Below, one piece after another: positions 1 to 9,220 of a stretch of DNA of 64,000 bases. A program made the translations under genes and the position numbers. The notes beneath the pieces were generated by a model. It was given only the letters and a program-made list of their open reading frames with translations, was not told the DNA's origin and ran no database searches. The first letter of the stretch is position 1. The number at the start of each line of letters is the position of its first letter. This DNA is from Bacteroidota bacterium (lineage in GTDB: Bacteria; Bacteroidota; Bacteroidia; AKYH767-A; OLB10): the NCBI GenBank assembly GCA_016717325.1, contig JADKFV010000049.1:124001-188000 (forward strand). Direction: 5' to 3'.

Positions 1-591
1 ACCGAAGAATTTCGTATCAAAGGTAATTGGCATGCAGATGTTTTTAAAAACAATAATCCCATAGTGCTCGAACTTGGCTGTGGCAAAGGAGAATATACCG
101 TTAATCTTGCGCAGCATTTCGGCAATAAAAATTTTATAGGCATCGATATTAAGGGGGCTCGTTTGTGGCGTGGTGCAAAAACTATAAACGAAAACAAAAT
201 TATGAATGCCGCATTTTTACGCACACGGGTAGAATTTATTGAACAATGTTTTGCCGAAAATGAGGTTAGCGAAATATGGATTACTTTTCCCGATCCTCAG
301 CCCGGCAATGCACGCGAGCACAAACGACTTACGCACTCATCATTTATCGAACGATATTTCAAATTTCTTTCTTCTACAGGTATCATTCATCTCAAAACAG
401 ACGACCTGCCTTTTTTTGAATATTCTGTAGAATCACTGTCAAAGTATAAAGGTGTGTTTATAGAACTAACAAAAGATTTGTACAACGACATTACCGATAA
501 CGAAATATTGAATATAAAAACTTTCTACGAAAAACGATGGCTTGCCGAAGGAAAAAAAATAAATTACCTGCAATTTCAGTTTCAACGGTAA
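1..591 (+). CDS. trmB: tRNA (guanine-N7-)-methyltransferase, 5' end missing
   Basis: The frame is open from base 1, so the gene starts outside the window; 196 residues are visible. TrmB uses S-adenosylmethionine to methylate N7 of G46 in the tRNA variable loop. The SAM-binding motif LELGCGKGEY is at visible residues 23-32, followed by FIGIDIKGARLWRGA and the family signature WITFPDPQP near residue 97. A GTG at base 64 could be taken for a start, but the upstream in-frame residues KGNWHADVF match the conserved stretch before the SAM motif. The gene converges on the glycosyltransferase pair with a 12-bp gap. The family assignment is firm. Confidence 0.93.
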   Translation, partial: TEEFRIKGNWHADVFKNNNPIVLELGCGKGEYTVNLAQHFGNKNFIGIDIKGARLWRGAKTINENKIMNAAFLRTRVEFIEQCFAENEVSEIWITFPDPQPGNAREHKRLTHSSFIERYFKFLSSTGIIHLKTDDLPFFEYSVESLSKYKGVFIELTKDLYNDITDNEILNIKTFYEKRWLAEGKKINYLQFQFQR

Positions 592-603
592 AAACATTTG
601 CCA

Positions 604-1722
604 CTATCCCCAAACTATGTTTACAATAGTTGAAGCATTTACATTATTAGAAAAATGCTGAAGTAAAATTTTCTTTCGCTTTTCAATATCTGCTTGTAAG
701 AAAGATTTTTTCATTAAAGAATTTATTTTCTTTTGAACACTATCTGCATCGTTGGCAATATGGCATAGCGTTTCCAGGCCAGTGTTTTGTATCATAGAAT
801 CGTTTACTACTGCATGCCTTCCGTTGAACAATGCACTCAAAAGTTTTAACTTTATTCCGGTTGGTTGAAATGTAGGCAATACATTTATTTGAGCAGTATG
901 TATGAGGTGATGAATAGCATCGGCATCGATATCAGCTTGCAAAGATATATGACTTTGTCCGGCAATGGCTTCGCGTAATTGCATAGAAGGTTTGCTACCC
1001 GCAATAACAAAAGGGATTTTTACCTTACTAAAAACATCCTTCACTAAATATATGGCGGCTTCATTATTTTCCCCAACCGACAAATTACCATGATACAAAG
1101 CAAAGCTGCCTTTACCCTCAGCAATATGTAATTCGTTAAATGGGTGAAAAGCCGGAATGTAATGTGTTTTTCCATACCTCGAATGTAAGTAGGTTTTATC
1201 ATTGGGCGATATGGCAAAAATATGCGTTGCCTGATGCAAAATATTTTCGTACGACTCAAGTTTGGTAGCCTCGTTATAAAAATAATATCTTTTAAAAACA
1301 TTGCCTTCTACACGCGCCAGACTTTGGTAATAATCGTGCTCTATATTGTGGGTACGTACTATTAATTTCCTATTGTATAATTTATCATTGCTAAGATGAA
1401 AGGTCGAATGTAATCCTTCCATTAATATTGGATAATCATCTTTAAGCAAATTTTGTAAAAGCAAATCGCTGCTACGCGATGCAACTATATATGGTAACCT
1501 GTTGAAGAGTTTTGATTTTGCAGTGTTTCGGGGATAATAATAAACTTTGTAACAAAGTTCTTTCAACACCAAATGCGGTATGCGGCTATACTCATAACAA
1601 TGCAAATGCACCTTTACACCCGATTGCACAAGCGATTTGAGTTTATAAAATACATCTATTACTCCGCCATAATTTGCCGGATATGGAATATCGAAACTTA
1701 TAATGTGTAAGTGTTTACTCAT
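604..1722 (-). CDS. Glycosyltransferase, GT4-like
   Basis: The 372-residue product looks like a GT-B fold retaining glycosyltransferase. The N-terminus (HIISFDIPYPANYGG) carries the glycine-rich acceptor loop typical of GT4 enzymes. The second half contains the start of the nucleotide-sugar domain (FALYHGNLSVGENNEAA, about residue 207) and a PTFQPTGIKLKLL segment in place of the usual E-x7-E region. It is probably cytoplasmic or membrane-associated and works on surface polysaccharide or lipid-linked glycan; donor and acceptor cannot be read from sequence. Its ATG overlaps the stop of the upstream glycosyltransferase by 4 bp, so the two are probably translationally coupled. Confidence 0.8.
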   Translation of the reverse strand: MSKHLHIISFDIPYPANYGGVIDVFYKLKSLVQSGVKVHLHCYEYSRIPHLVLKELCYKVYYYPRNTAKSKLFNRLPYIVASRSSDLLLQNLLKDDYPILMEGLHSTFHLSNDKLYNRKLIVRTHNIEHDYYQSLARVEGNVFKRYYFYNEATKLESYENILHQATHIFAISPNDKTYLHSRYGKTHYIPAFHPFNELHIAEGKGSFALYHGNLSVGENNEAAIYLVKDVFSKVKIPFVIAGSKPSMQLREAIAGQSHISLQADIDADAIHHLIHTAQINVLPTFQPTGIKLKLLSALFNGRHAVVNDSMIQNTGLETLCHIANDADSVQKKINSLMKKSFLQADIEKRKKILLQHFSNNVNASTIVNIVWG

Positions 1723-2903
1723 TTATTAGCGCCACCATTTTGATTTATTCTCAAAGCATTATTTACCATTTGCACCAAGGCAATTTTTTCATGCTCCCAT
1801 GTTAATTGTTCTGCTGCAATATAAGTATTGTTTTTTTTCTGTTTCAACAATTCAGTATCGTTAATAATTTTATTTAATGTGTTTGCAATTTCGTTTGCCT
1901 CTATATTCAAAAGTATGTAACCTATATTATACTGCTCTATTATTTTCTTTAGCTCGGGCAAATTGCTGGCAAGTATAGGTGTGTGGGCATGTAAATAATC
2001 GAAAAGCTTGTTGGGCAAACTGTACAGATAATTTATGTTCGTTGGCTTATCGAACGAAATGCCAAGGTTGGCAATTTGTGTGTATTGCATAAGCACATCG
2101 TATTGCATTCGCGGTTTAAATATCACTTTGTCATGTAGCTTAAAACCTGAAACCATTTGCATAAGTAATTCGATAACATCGCCATTGCCGGCAATAATCA
2201 AAACTGCATTTTGCACTTGCTCCATTGCAGCAACTAATTCTTCGGCACCTCGATGAACATTAATTCCGTTTCCCTGAAGTATGATTACGAATTTATCGGC
2301 AGGAATATTATTTTCCTTCTTAAACAAATCAATATCTGTCACTTTTATTACCGGAGGCTGGAGCGGAATATTTCTTACTATGGCAAACTTATTTTTGTAT
2401 TCATCATAAAATAAATTTGCTATGGACTCATTAACGGTAATAGTATACGCTAAGCGGGGTACAATAAAACGTTCAACGCTTTTCCAAATATTTTTAATAA
2501 AGGGTCGGTTTTCCAGTTCGGGCACTCCGGTGTAATATTCATGACTATCAAATACTATAGGGATGTTTTTTAATTTCGATACCAGATAATTGGGCAAAAG
2601 CGTATCCAGGTCGTTTGCAAACAATAAGTCTGCTTTTGTAAACAACAAAAACCAAAATAAACGCAATTGATAAGTAATATAAAACAAAGCACCTGAAGTA
2701 AACCAAAGCTTAAACCGTTTGGTGACATACGGCTGTTTAATATCGAATGAAGTTGGCAATTTGCGCCCTACAACTATAACGTGATATTGTTGTAAATGTA
2801 AAGTGATAGCGGTGCGGTGCACACGTTGGTCGGTACATAAATCGGATGTTACCGAAACGATGATGGTTTTTTCTTGCAATGTTTTCGCTTGAGAGGTTTG
2901 CAA
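1719..2903 (-). CDS. Glycosyltransferase, GT4-like
   Basis: First gene of a two-gene operon, 394 residues. The N-terminus (TIIVSVTSDLCTDQRVHR) matches the Rossmann start of many Bacteroidota surface-polysaccharide glycosyltransferases. A predicted hydrophobic patch at residues 75-95 may dock it to the membrane. The C-terminal half has a nucleotide-sugar domain (FVIILQGNGINVHRG, then LGISFDKPTNINYLYSLPNKLFDYLHA), with the usual sugar-binding S-L-P-N-K-L-F-D-Y motif. No ATG is available near the N-terminus: the start is either TTG at 2903 or a second TTG at about 2879. The exact glycan is unknown. Confidence 0.82.
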   Translation of the reverse strand: MQTSQAKTLQEKTIIVSVTSDLCTDQRVHRTAITLHLQQYHVIVVGRKLPTSFDIKQPYVTKRFKLWFTSGALFYITYQLRLFWFLLFTKADLLFANDLDTLLPNYLVSKLKNIPIVFDSHEYYTGVPELENRPFIKNIWKSVERFIVPRLAYTITVNESIANLFYDEYKNKFAIVRNIPLQPPVIKVTDIDLFKKENNIPADKFVIILQGNGINVHRGAEELVAAMEQVQNAVLIIAGNGDVIELLMQMVSGFKLHDKVIFKPRMQYDVLMQYTQIANLGISFDKPTNINYLYSLPNKLFDYLHAHTPILASNLPELKKIIEQYNIGYILLNIEANEIANTLNKIINDTELLKQKKNNTYIAAEQLTWEHEKIALVQMVNNALRINQNGGANK

Positions 2904-3405
2904 TAATACAAAACATTAAAACATATAAAAAAGTATACTGTGAAGGATTAATCTCTCAGGGTTGATCAATTTGCAGTAATCGCATTGAAGAAGATATTTT
3001 CAAAAGTGTTTACTCACAACACATTCTTTCATAAAGGCCATATTTTGAAAAAGTTAAATATCAGTGGCACATCAAAATCTCTCAGAGAAAAAAAAATATT
3101 ATTTTATGAACACATGTAATCATGTTGATGAAAATTTTATTTTTACAAGCGCTAATTGTTCTAAAATGTATTTTGTGTTCTGTTTACTATTGATAAAAAT
3201 TTGTAATAATGCACAATAAACTAACCGAAAATCAACTAACCAATTATAGTTTTAAAAATAAAAATCCATTGCAAATTAAAGGAGAATCAAAAAAGTATGT
3301 ACATCAACATAAACTAAGCAAATAGTATCTTTTTTTTGTAATAGCGTTTTGGCTGAATTGGTTTTAGCAAGCCAGCTATTTTTATTCGCAAAAACATGCA
3401 CAGTA
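2904..3405. other. Intergenic region without gene
   Basis: About 500 AT-rich bases between the leftward glycosyltransferase operon and the rightward sensor kinase. It must hold both promoters, but no convincing TTG/TAnnTTTG pair, hairpin or small ORF was found. Confidence 0.5.
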
Positions 3406-4128
3406 ATGAAAAAACAAAATGACAATATAGAAAACAAAAAAAGGAAGCAAACCGAAAAACCTTTAACACTAGCCCCTGAAGGAATAATAATCACCCCGAA
3501 TGATAATGATATATCTAAAACTTTACCTGAATTAGAGTTACAATTGCAAGATTTAAAAGATCGCAATCAAGCACTTTTATCGGAAAAAGAAATGCTCACA
3601 CTTGCTTGTGAAAATTACTCTGCCATGATCGATTTTGCATCGCCATGCTTACTGTCACTTTCACAAGAAGGCTTTATCATTGACCTTAATGCCGCAACGG
3701 CTGCTTTGCTGGGCAAAAACCACAAAGAGTTAGTGGGCGACAAATTTGAAAAGTATCTATCAGAAGAAACGTTTGCAGCTTTTAAATTATTTTTTAAAAA
3801 AATTTTCAATACTAAAACCCGGCACACCTGTGAGGCCATAATAAATACAAACGAAGACGATCAAAAGAAAATGCTCATTGTTGGGCAATTGAACGAAAAA
3901 GGCAATTTGTGCCTTTTAAACTTAACCGATACTACTCATCAAATTGATTACGAAAACAAAGTGAACCAATTAAGTGAGTTTGAAGACAGATTAATTGATT
4001 CGCTTCAGGATGGTTTTGCTATCATTAATACGGAGGGAATTCAAACACTTGTGAATTCATCATTTTGTAAAATGACAGGCTTTAGCAAGGAAGAACTGAT
4101 AGGAATAAAGCCGCCATATCCTTATTAG
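3406..4128 (+). CDS. PAS sensor kinase, N-terminal fragment (ends at in-frame TAG)
   Basis: First piece of a multi-PAS hybrid histidine kinase that runs on to 7192. The start is ATG 3406 (MKKQNDN); the frame is open further upstream from TTG 3349. There is no signal peptide or membrane span, so the sensor is probably cytosolic. Residues 40-70 look like a coiled coil, followed by a PAS domain (about 70-190) and the start of a second PAS (from about 200). The frame stops at TAG 4126-4128 in the sequence PPYPY-stop-PKEEY. Many PAS domains have PPYPYWP here, so this stop is most simply a TGG-to-TAG change of a conserved tryptophan. The reading frame continues unchanged after it. Confidence 0.7.
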   Translation: MKKQNDNIENKKRKQTEKPLTLAPEGIIITPNDNDISKTLPELELQLQDLKDRNQALLSEKEMLTLACENYSAMIDFASPCLLSLSQEGFIIDLNAATAALLGKNHKELVGDKFEKYLSEETFAAFKLFFKKIFNTKTRHTCEAIINTNEDDQKKMLIVGQLNEKGNLCLLNLTDTTHQIDYENKVNQLSEFEDRLIDSLQDGFAIINTEGIQTLVNSSFCKMTGFSKEELIGIKPPYPY

Positions 4129-4528
4129 CCAAAGGAAGAGTACGGAAAAATATTTACTGCCTTTCAAGGTCCCTTGAGGGAAAATATTTATCGTTTCGAT
4201 CTTGTTTTTTGCCGCAAGAATGGCCAACGATTTCCGGTCATTGTTTCTTCGGTACCCATTAAAAACGAACATGGACAAACAATAAGTTATGCAGGTACTA
4301 TTGCAGATGTCACTACCATAAAACGAACAGAAAAGGCTTTAAAAGAGAATGAAGAGCGATATAGATTATTAGTTGAAAATGCCCCCGAAGCACTTGTGGT
4401 TGTAGATATGGATACTCAAAAATTTGTAGCGTAAGTAATAGCGCTGCAGAACTTTTCAAAATGTCGAAGGAGCAACTTTTCGAAATGGGCGTAAAGAAAT
4501 TAGTCCAGAATATCAGCCTGACGGAAGC
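4129..4528 (+). pseudogene. Broken middle of the PAS sensor kinase (two frameshifts)
   Basis: Continues the second PAS domain in the original frame (PKEEYGKIFTAFQGPL to MDTQKFVA) until TAA 4432-4434. Homology resumes one frame away at 4431 (VSNSAAELFKMSKEQLFEMG), and shifts again near 4500-4502, where KKL should continue into SPEYQPDGSLSADVAME. Each junction is explained by one missing base. Together with the TAG at 4126 this makes three lesions in about 380 bp within an otherwise readable PAS region. The cause could be decay or poor local sequence quality. Confidence 0.75.
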
Positions 4529-7192
4529 TTGTCGGCTGATGTAGCAATGGAAAAAATTAACGAAGCCATTAATGGAGGCAAGCCATTTTTTGAATGGATG
4601 CATCGGGATAGCGAAGGTGTTCTTATACCTTGCGAAGTCAGGTTAATAAGACTAACATTTGGAAACAAAATGCTCATTCGTGGAAGCATTCATGATATAA
4701 GCGAGCGTAAAAAAAGAGAGCGGCTATTGCGTGTGCAATTTACTACGGCACATGTGCTTAGCCAATCGGAAACTATTGAAGAATGTGCTACAAGAATTTG
4801 CAATTCTATTGTCAAAAATCTGGAATGGGATTTTGCTTCATTGTGGATGTATGATGATACCGATCAACAGTTACATTACTCTAATTGTTGGTATGCTTCA
4901 ACACCCCTTATAAATAAATTTGGCCAGGTATCGCAGTCATTTAGATTCAGCAAAGGAGTAGGTTTGCCGGGACAGGTTTTAGAGAGTGGCGAATCCTTAT
5001 GGATAAAAGACATACAAAGTCATCATAATTTTCCACGGGCAAAACATGCTATGGATGCGGGTTTACATGCAGCATTTGCATTCCCCATACAGAGTAACGA
5101 AAAAACAGCAGGGGTATTTGAAGTATTCAGCAAGGAGGTAAAAGCACCTGACGAAGCCATGCTTACGATGTTTGATGCTATAGGTAAACTTATTTGTCAA
5201 TTTATTTTGCGTAAAAGAGCCGAACTAGAAATAAGAAAATCGAACGAACGATATAAAGGACTATTAAATAATATTGGCGCAGGGGTTGTGATACACGCAC
5301 CCAATACTTCCATTATTAATTGTAATCCAAAAGGATTAGAATTGCTTGGATTAAACACAGAGCAAATAACCGGGAAAATGGCTATGGATCAGGAATGGAA
5401 ATTTTTGGATGAAAACAATAATCCTTTACCATTAGATAAATATCCAGTAAACCAAATTATTACAAGCCAAAAACCCCTTGCAAACTTTATTGCCGGTATT
5501 AATCGTCCTGTAACTCACGATGTAATTTGGGTGAGAGTAAACGGGTTTCCTGTATTAGACAATAGTGGTGAACTTATAGAAATAGTAATTAGCTTTATTG
5601 ATATTACCGAAAGCAGATTAGCCGAACAAGAACTTAAAAACAGCGAAAGTTTTTTAAAAGAAACTCAGCAGATTGCTCACCTTGGTGTTTACATATTAGA
5701 TGTTGAAAACGGAACGTGGACCGCTTCGGAAATACTTGAAGATATTTTGGGCATCGATGCCAATTATGAAAAAACATACGAAGGTGGGCAAGAAATTATA
5801 CAACCACAGTGGCGCAAAATGGTGACCGATTATTTCACAGCAGAAGTAATTGGTAATAGAGAAAAGTTTGATTTGCAATACAGAATTATTCGCCCCAATG
5901 ATAAAGAAGAGCGTTGGGTGCATTGCGTTGGTGATTTAAAATGGAGTGACGATAATAAACCGCTAAAACTGGTAGCCACAGTTCAAGATATTACTGTTAT
6001 AAAGCAATCGGAAATGCTTTTAAAACAAAAAAACGAGGAGCTTGAAATTGCAAAAGCCAAAGCCGAAGAAAGCGACAGGTTAAAGTCAGCCTTTCTTGCC
6101 AATATGAGTCACGAAATTCGTACCCCTATGAGTGGCATACTTGGCTTTGCCGATTTGCTAAAAACTCCAGGCCTCACTGGCGACCAACAACAAAATTATA
6201 TTCGAATAATCGAGAAAAGCGGTGCCCGCATGCTCAACATCATAAACGATATTATTGACATCTCGAAAATAGAATCGCATTTGATGGAAGTGAACATTCA
6301 GCAAATAAATATCAACGAACAAATAGAATATGTATATCATTTTTTTAAACCCGAAGTGGAGGCAAAAGGAATGAAATTATATTTACGAAACTCTTTGGCA
6401 ACTAAAGACTCCATATTAAAAACAGATAAAGAAAAGTTTTTTGCCATCCTTACAAACCTTGTAAAGAATGCCGTAAAATTTACCAACACAGGGTCGATTG
6501 AGATGGGGTACATTATAAAAAATAATGATGCAAAAGAGGAACTGCAATTTTATGTCAAAGATACCGGCATTGGCATCCCCAAAGAAAGACAAGGCGTTAT
6601 TTTTGAGCGCTTTGTACAAGCCAATATAAAAAATAAAATGGCATTGCAGGGAGCCGGTTTAGGGCTTTCAATTGCCAAAGGTTATGTAGAAATGTTGCAA
6701 GGAAAAATATGGGCCGAAAGCGAAGTTGGCATAGGTTCCACTTTTTATTTTACACTACCATATAACAAAGAACCCAAAAAACCAACTGAGCAAAATATTT
6801 TGCCGGCAGAAAAAACTTACAATCGCATCAGTAATCTAAAAATTTTGTTGGCCGAAGATGATGAGATTGCCGAAATGCTTTTTGATTTGTCGGCTAAACC
6901 ATTTTTTAAAAATATTATTAAAGCCCGTAATGGAATTGAAGCAGTAGAAACTTGCCGCAATAATCCTGATATTGACATTGTGCTGATGGATGTGCAAATG
7001 CCACTGATGGACGGGCATGAAGCTACCCGCAAAATACGTGAATTTAATAAAGATGTAGTAATCATTGCCCAAACGGCATTTGGGCTTGCAGGTGATAGAG
7101 AAAAAGCACTTGAGGCCGGATGCAATACTTACATAGCCAAGCCATTTCGGATTATTGAATTATTGGAATTAATACACGATTACTTTAATTAA
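4529..7192 (+). CDS. PAS/GAF hybrid histidine kinase with receiver domain (main body)
   Basis: This 887-residue open segment holds the end of a PAS domain (1-65), a GAF domain (about 70-235), two more PAS domains (about 240-370 and 375-500), a short coiled coil, then the kinase. The H-box is NMSHEIRTPM (about residue 530), with the N-box NLVKNAVKFT, G1 DTGIGIP and G2 GAGLGLSIAKG after it. The C-terminal receiver (about 770-887) has acidic residues in AEDDE, the phospho-acceptor D in LMDVQMP and the conserved K in AKPF. The likely role is a soluble sensor with intramolecular phosphorelay. TTG 4529 is only where this frame opens: the true start is at 3406 upstream of the lesions. It converges on RR1. 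The ligand is unknown. Confidence 0.88.
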   Translation: MSADVAMEKINEAINGGKPFFEWMHRDSEGVLIPCEVRLIRLTFGNKMLIRGSIHDISERKKRERLLRVQFTTAHVLSQSETIEECATRICNSIVKNLEWDFASLWMYDDTDQQLHYSNCWYASTPLINKFGQVSQSFRFSKGVGLPGQVLESGESLWIKDIQSHHNFPRAKHAMDAGLHAAFAFPIQSNEKTAGVFEVFSKEVKAPDEAMLTMFDAIGKLICQFILRKRAELEIRKSNERYKGLLNNIGAGVVIHAPNTSIINCNPKGLELLGLNTEQITGKMAMDQEWKFLDENNNPLPLDKYPVNQIITSQKPLANFIAGINRPVTHDVIWVRVNGFPVLDNSGELIEIVISFIDITESRLAEQELKNSESFLKETQQIAHLGVYILDVENGTWTASEILEDILGIDANYEKTYEGGQEIIQPQWRKMVTDYFTAEVIGNREKFDLQYRIIRPNDKEERWVHCVGDLKWSDDNKPLKLVATVQDITVIKQSEMLLKQKNEELEIAKAKAEESDRLKSAFLANMSHEIRTPMSGILGFADLLKTPGLTGDQQQNYIRIIEKSGARMLNIINDIIDISKIESHLMEVNIQQININEQIEYVYHFFKPEVEAKGMKLYLRNSLATKDSILKTDKEKFFAILTNLVKNAVKFTNTGSIEMGYIIKNNDAKEELQFYVKDTGIGIPKERQGVIFERFVQANIKNKMALQGAGLGLSIAKGYVEMLQGKIWAESEVGIGSTFYFTLPYNKEPKKPTEQNILPAEKTYNRISNLKILLAEDDEIAEMLFDLSAKPFFKNIIKARNGIEAVETCRNNPDIDIVLMDVQMPLMDGHEATRKIREFNKDVVIIAQTAFGLAGDREKALEAGCNTYIAKPFRIIELLELIHDYFN

Positions 7193-7361
7193 AAATCTCA
7201 TTGGAAATTTATTTTTCTTCTGAAAAATATAAGTTTACCATTTTCCGAAAATAAAAAACAGAAGAAATTAAACGAAATTTTACCAGGAGCACGATAGAGG
7301 TTCCTCTATGATTTTTAGTTTTCAGGAAATCAACATTCCAAAAAAGGTAAAAATAACGATT

Positions 7362-7997
7362 TTATATTATTCGCTTTTCAATAGCTTTCATAACTGCATC
7401 TACACCCGAGTGCACTTTAAGCTTTTCATAAATATGTTTTGTATGTGTGTTCACCGTTGAATATGAAATGTTCAATGTGTCGGCTATTATTTTATAACTG
7501 TGTCCTACACTCAACAGCTTTAGTATTTCAACTTCACGTGTACTCAAATCTACCCTTTCATTTTCTTTGCTAGCCTGCGGCAGTATTAAGTCGAGCACAT
7601 GTCGTGCTACCGATGGCGACATGGGGGCACCCCCATCATTCACCTCGATGATGGCTTCAATAATTCCGGCAAGATGTCTCTTCAAAACATATCCATTAGC
7701 ACCCGCACACATGCAGGCTATCACTTTATCATTGTTTTCAAATACAGTTTGCATGATCACTTTTATTCGGGGGAAATATTTGCGAATAATTAATAATCCT
7801 TCTATTCCGCTTACATTGGGCATTTCAATATCCATCAATACCACATTGGGCATGCAGTTATTTATATTATCCATCAAACTGGAACAATCGGCAAAGGTGC
7901 CAACACACGCCATTTTTGGCTCGGCATCAATCAAAAGCTTTAATCCTTCGCGATGGATATCGTTATCATCGAATACTGCAACCTTAATTTTTTTCAT
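7362..7997 (-). CDS. NarL/FixJ-type response regulator RR1
   Basis: 211 residues: a receiver domain (1-120) and a LuxR-type helix-turn-helix (about 145-208). The receiver has the acidic pair D10-D11, phospho-acceptor D56 in VVLMDIEMPN, a conserved T near 85 and K near 107. The DNA-binding part reads STREVEILKLLSVGHSYK, with a recognition helix around YSTVNTHTKHIYEKL. ATG 7997 is chosen over the in-frame TTG at 8003 because it directly precedes KKIKVAVFDDND. RR2, 1.5 kb away, is a clear paralogue. No kinase is linked in the same operon; the broken PAS kinase on the other strand or the TPR kinase could be its partner. Confidence 0.93.
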   Translation of the reverse strand: MKKIKVAVFDDNDIHREGLKLLIDAEPKMACVGTFADCSSLMDNINNCMPNVVLMDIEMPNVSGIEGLLIIRKYFPRIKVIMQTVFENNDKVIACMCAGANGYVLKRHLAGIIEAIIEVNDGGAPMSPSVARHVLDLILPQASKENERVDLSTREVEILKLLSVGHSYKIIADTLNISYSTVNTHTKHIYEKLKVHSGVDAVMKAIEKRII

Positions 7998-8000
7998 GCC

Positions 8001-8032
8001 CAAATATGAAAACTAATTGTTAATTGTTGCAA
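8001..8032 (-). promoter_or_regulatory. Candidate promoter of RR1, near-leaderless
   Basis: Read leftward: TTG (8032-8030), 21 nt, then CATATTTG (8008-8001), a one-mismatch Bacteroidota -7 box. Only 3 nt separate the box from ATG 7997, so the transcript would start at or next to the start codon. RR2 has the same CATATTTG-NNN-ATG arrangement. No palindrome is present here. Confidence 0.5.
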
Positions 8033-8440
8033 ATATTTTGAATGTATTTACGAATATAATTTGACTTACAATTTTTGTTAAACGTGTTACCTTTTCAATT
8101 TAAATATTGTATAACAATTGCGCTTTTTACAGGCGCATTTAATAAAATTGCACGTCAAAATATGTAGAACTAAAAAAGGCTGATTCTTAATACATGCAAA
8201 TGCTACTTTATAAATGGTTGAACTAATAGATATGCACCACATTTTTTGATACTAAAGTTTATTTCAATGGTTGATTGGCCATTGAACATTAAAAGCTAAT
8301 TATCGTTAATGAGAAAAACCACAATTGATTGTATTGGAATATATTTTTTTCGTCACTATTTGCATTTAAGCAATGCAAACCTTTGTTTATAAGTGTTTGC
8401 ATAATAATAAGCCCCTTGCTTTAAAATGGGAAGTAAAAAG

Positions 8441-8502
8441 TTAGGGATGCCAATATCCCTATATTTAGGGATTGTAGGTTTAAAATTGCCATCCCATCTT
8501 TG
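8441..8502 (+). promoter_or_regulatory. Palindrome-linked promoter of candidate sRNA A
   Basis: The palindrome ATCCCTATATTTAGGGAT (8455-8472) has 7-bp arms; an extra half site TAGGGAT lies at 8442-8448. The final T of the palindrome is the first T of the -33 TTG (8472-8474). After exactly 20 nt comes CATCTTTG (8495-8502), close to the TAnnTTTG consensus. The same geometry occurs at four other sites in this window. Confidence 0.72.
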
Positions 8503-8506
8503 CTGC

Positions 8507-8731
8507 ATCTCAAAACCTCGTAATTTTTTTCATTCTTAAAAACCAACAGGGTTTGAAACATTTTCTTCATAAGGGGAATCTAATATGAATCGGCACTTGC
8601 ATTAGTGCTAACAAGTGCAGATTCATTAATTTTTGCATTTTTTTTCTCCTTATACAAACAAATAATACTTTCAGAAAAAAACCTTGACTAATCCCAATCA
8701 GAATCCCGCTCGCAAGAGGGGGATTTTTTTA
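8507..8731 (+). ncRNA. Candidate small RNA A (twin of 8968-9188)
   Basis: A predicted transcript of about 225 nt between a good promoter and an intrinsic terminator, with no ORF of useful length. Its core (8571-8626) is almost identical to the second copy 460 bp downstream. The core holds AGGGGAATCTAA (8572-8583), then a hairpin with arms TGAATC and GCACTTG (8586-8599) pairing with CAAGTGC and GATTCA (8612-8625). A six-codon frame MNRHLH-stop (8585-8605) overlaps the hairpin. AGGGGAATCTAA is perfectly complementary to the TPR-kinase mRNA just before its ATG. The 5' end is predicted, not measured. Confidence 0.6.
8703..8730 (+). terminator. Intrinsic terminator of candidate sRNA A
   Basis: Arms ATCCCGCTC (8703-8711) and GAGGGGGAT (8716-8724) pair with one G-G mismatch around a GCAA loop, followed by a T run to 8730. 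Confidence 0.75.
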
Positions 8732-8900
8732 TTCCGCATATTAATCTTAACTCTTACATAAAATAACACAATAATAAAACCCAAGTTGCTTCTTTAAAAT
8801 AAGTTGATTCAACTTTTATTGGTGGGCATCAGCAATTTAAGTTTAGAATTGTTTGTGATTCTTATTAAATAAGCTCTACAGAATAAATTCGGCCAAAAAA

Positions 8901-8963
8901 ATTAGGGATGCCAATATCCCTATAATTAGGGATTGCGGGAATAAAATTTCACCTCCATATTTG
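8901..8963 (+). promoter_or_regulatory. Palindrome-linked promoter of candidate sRNA B
   Basis: ATCCCTATAATTAGGGAT (8916-8933), with an upstream half site TAGGGAT at about 8903-8909. The palindrome ends in the -33 TTG (8933-8935); after exactly 20 nt comes CATATTTG (8956-8963). Same layout as the promoter at 8441-8502. Confidence 0.72.
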
Positions 8964-8967
8964 CACC

Positions 8968-9188
8968 ATCTCAAAACAAAGTCCTTTTAACGTAAATGAA
9001 AACAAACTTGTTTTGACACACTTTCTTCAGAAGGGGAATCTAGAATGAATCGGCACTTGCTATAGTGCTAACAAGCGCTGATTCATTTTTTTAAATGACT
9101 TTACCATTTCTAAACGAACAATACTTACAAAAAAGAGCCTGAACTAATCCCAATCAGAATCCCACTCTCAAGAGTGGGATTTTTTTTT
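8968..9188 (+). ncRNA. Candidate small RNA B (twin of 8507-8731)
   Basis: A predicted transcript of about 220 nt, closely related to copy A in promoter, core and terminator but different in the linking sequence, as expected of duplicated RNA genes under selection at the core. The conserved core is at 9031-9086 with AGGGGAATCTA (9032-9042), a hairpin starting at TGAATC (9046), and a six-codon frame MNRHLL-stop (9045-9065). One pair of the upper stem is lost relative to copy A (CAAGTGC became CAAGCGC). The 11-nt segment is complementary to the same kinase start region. Confidence 0.6.
9159..9188 (+). terminator. Intrinsic terminator of candidate sRNA B
   Basis: A perfect 10-bp stem, ATCCCACTCT (9159-9168) with AGAGTGGGAT (9171-9180), followed by eight T residues. 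Confidence 0.85.
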
Positions 9189-9220
9189 ATACATTTTTTT
9201 ATCTATACACTTTCAAAATA

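Noticed and set aside
4126..4128. TAG recoded as an amino acid
   Set aside because: TAG ends etfB normally, and two frameshifts lie close by in the same domain.
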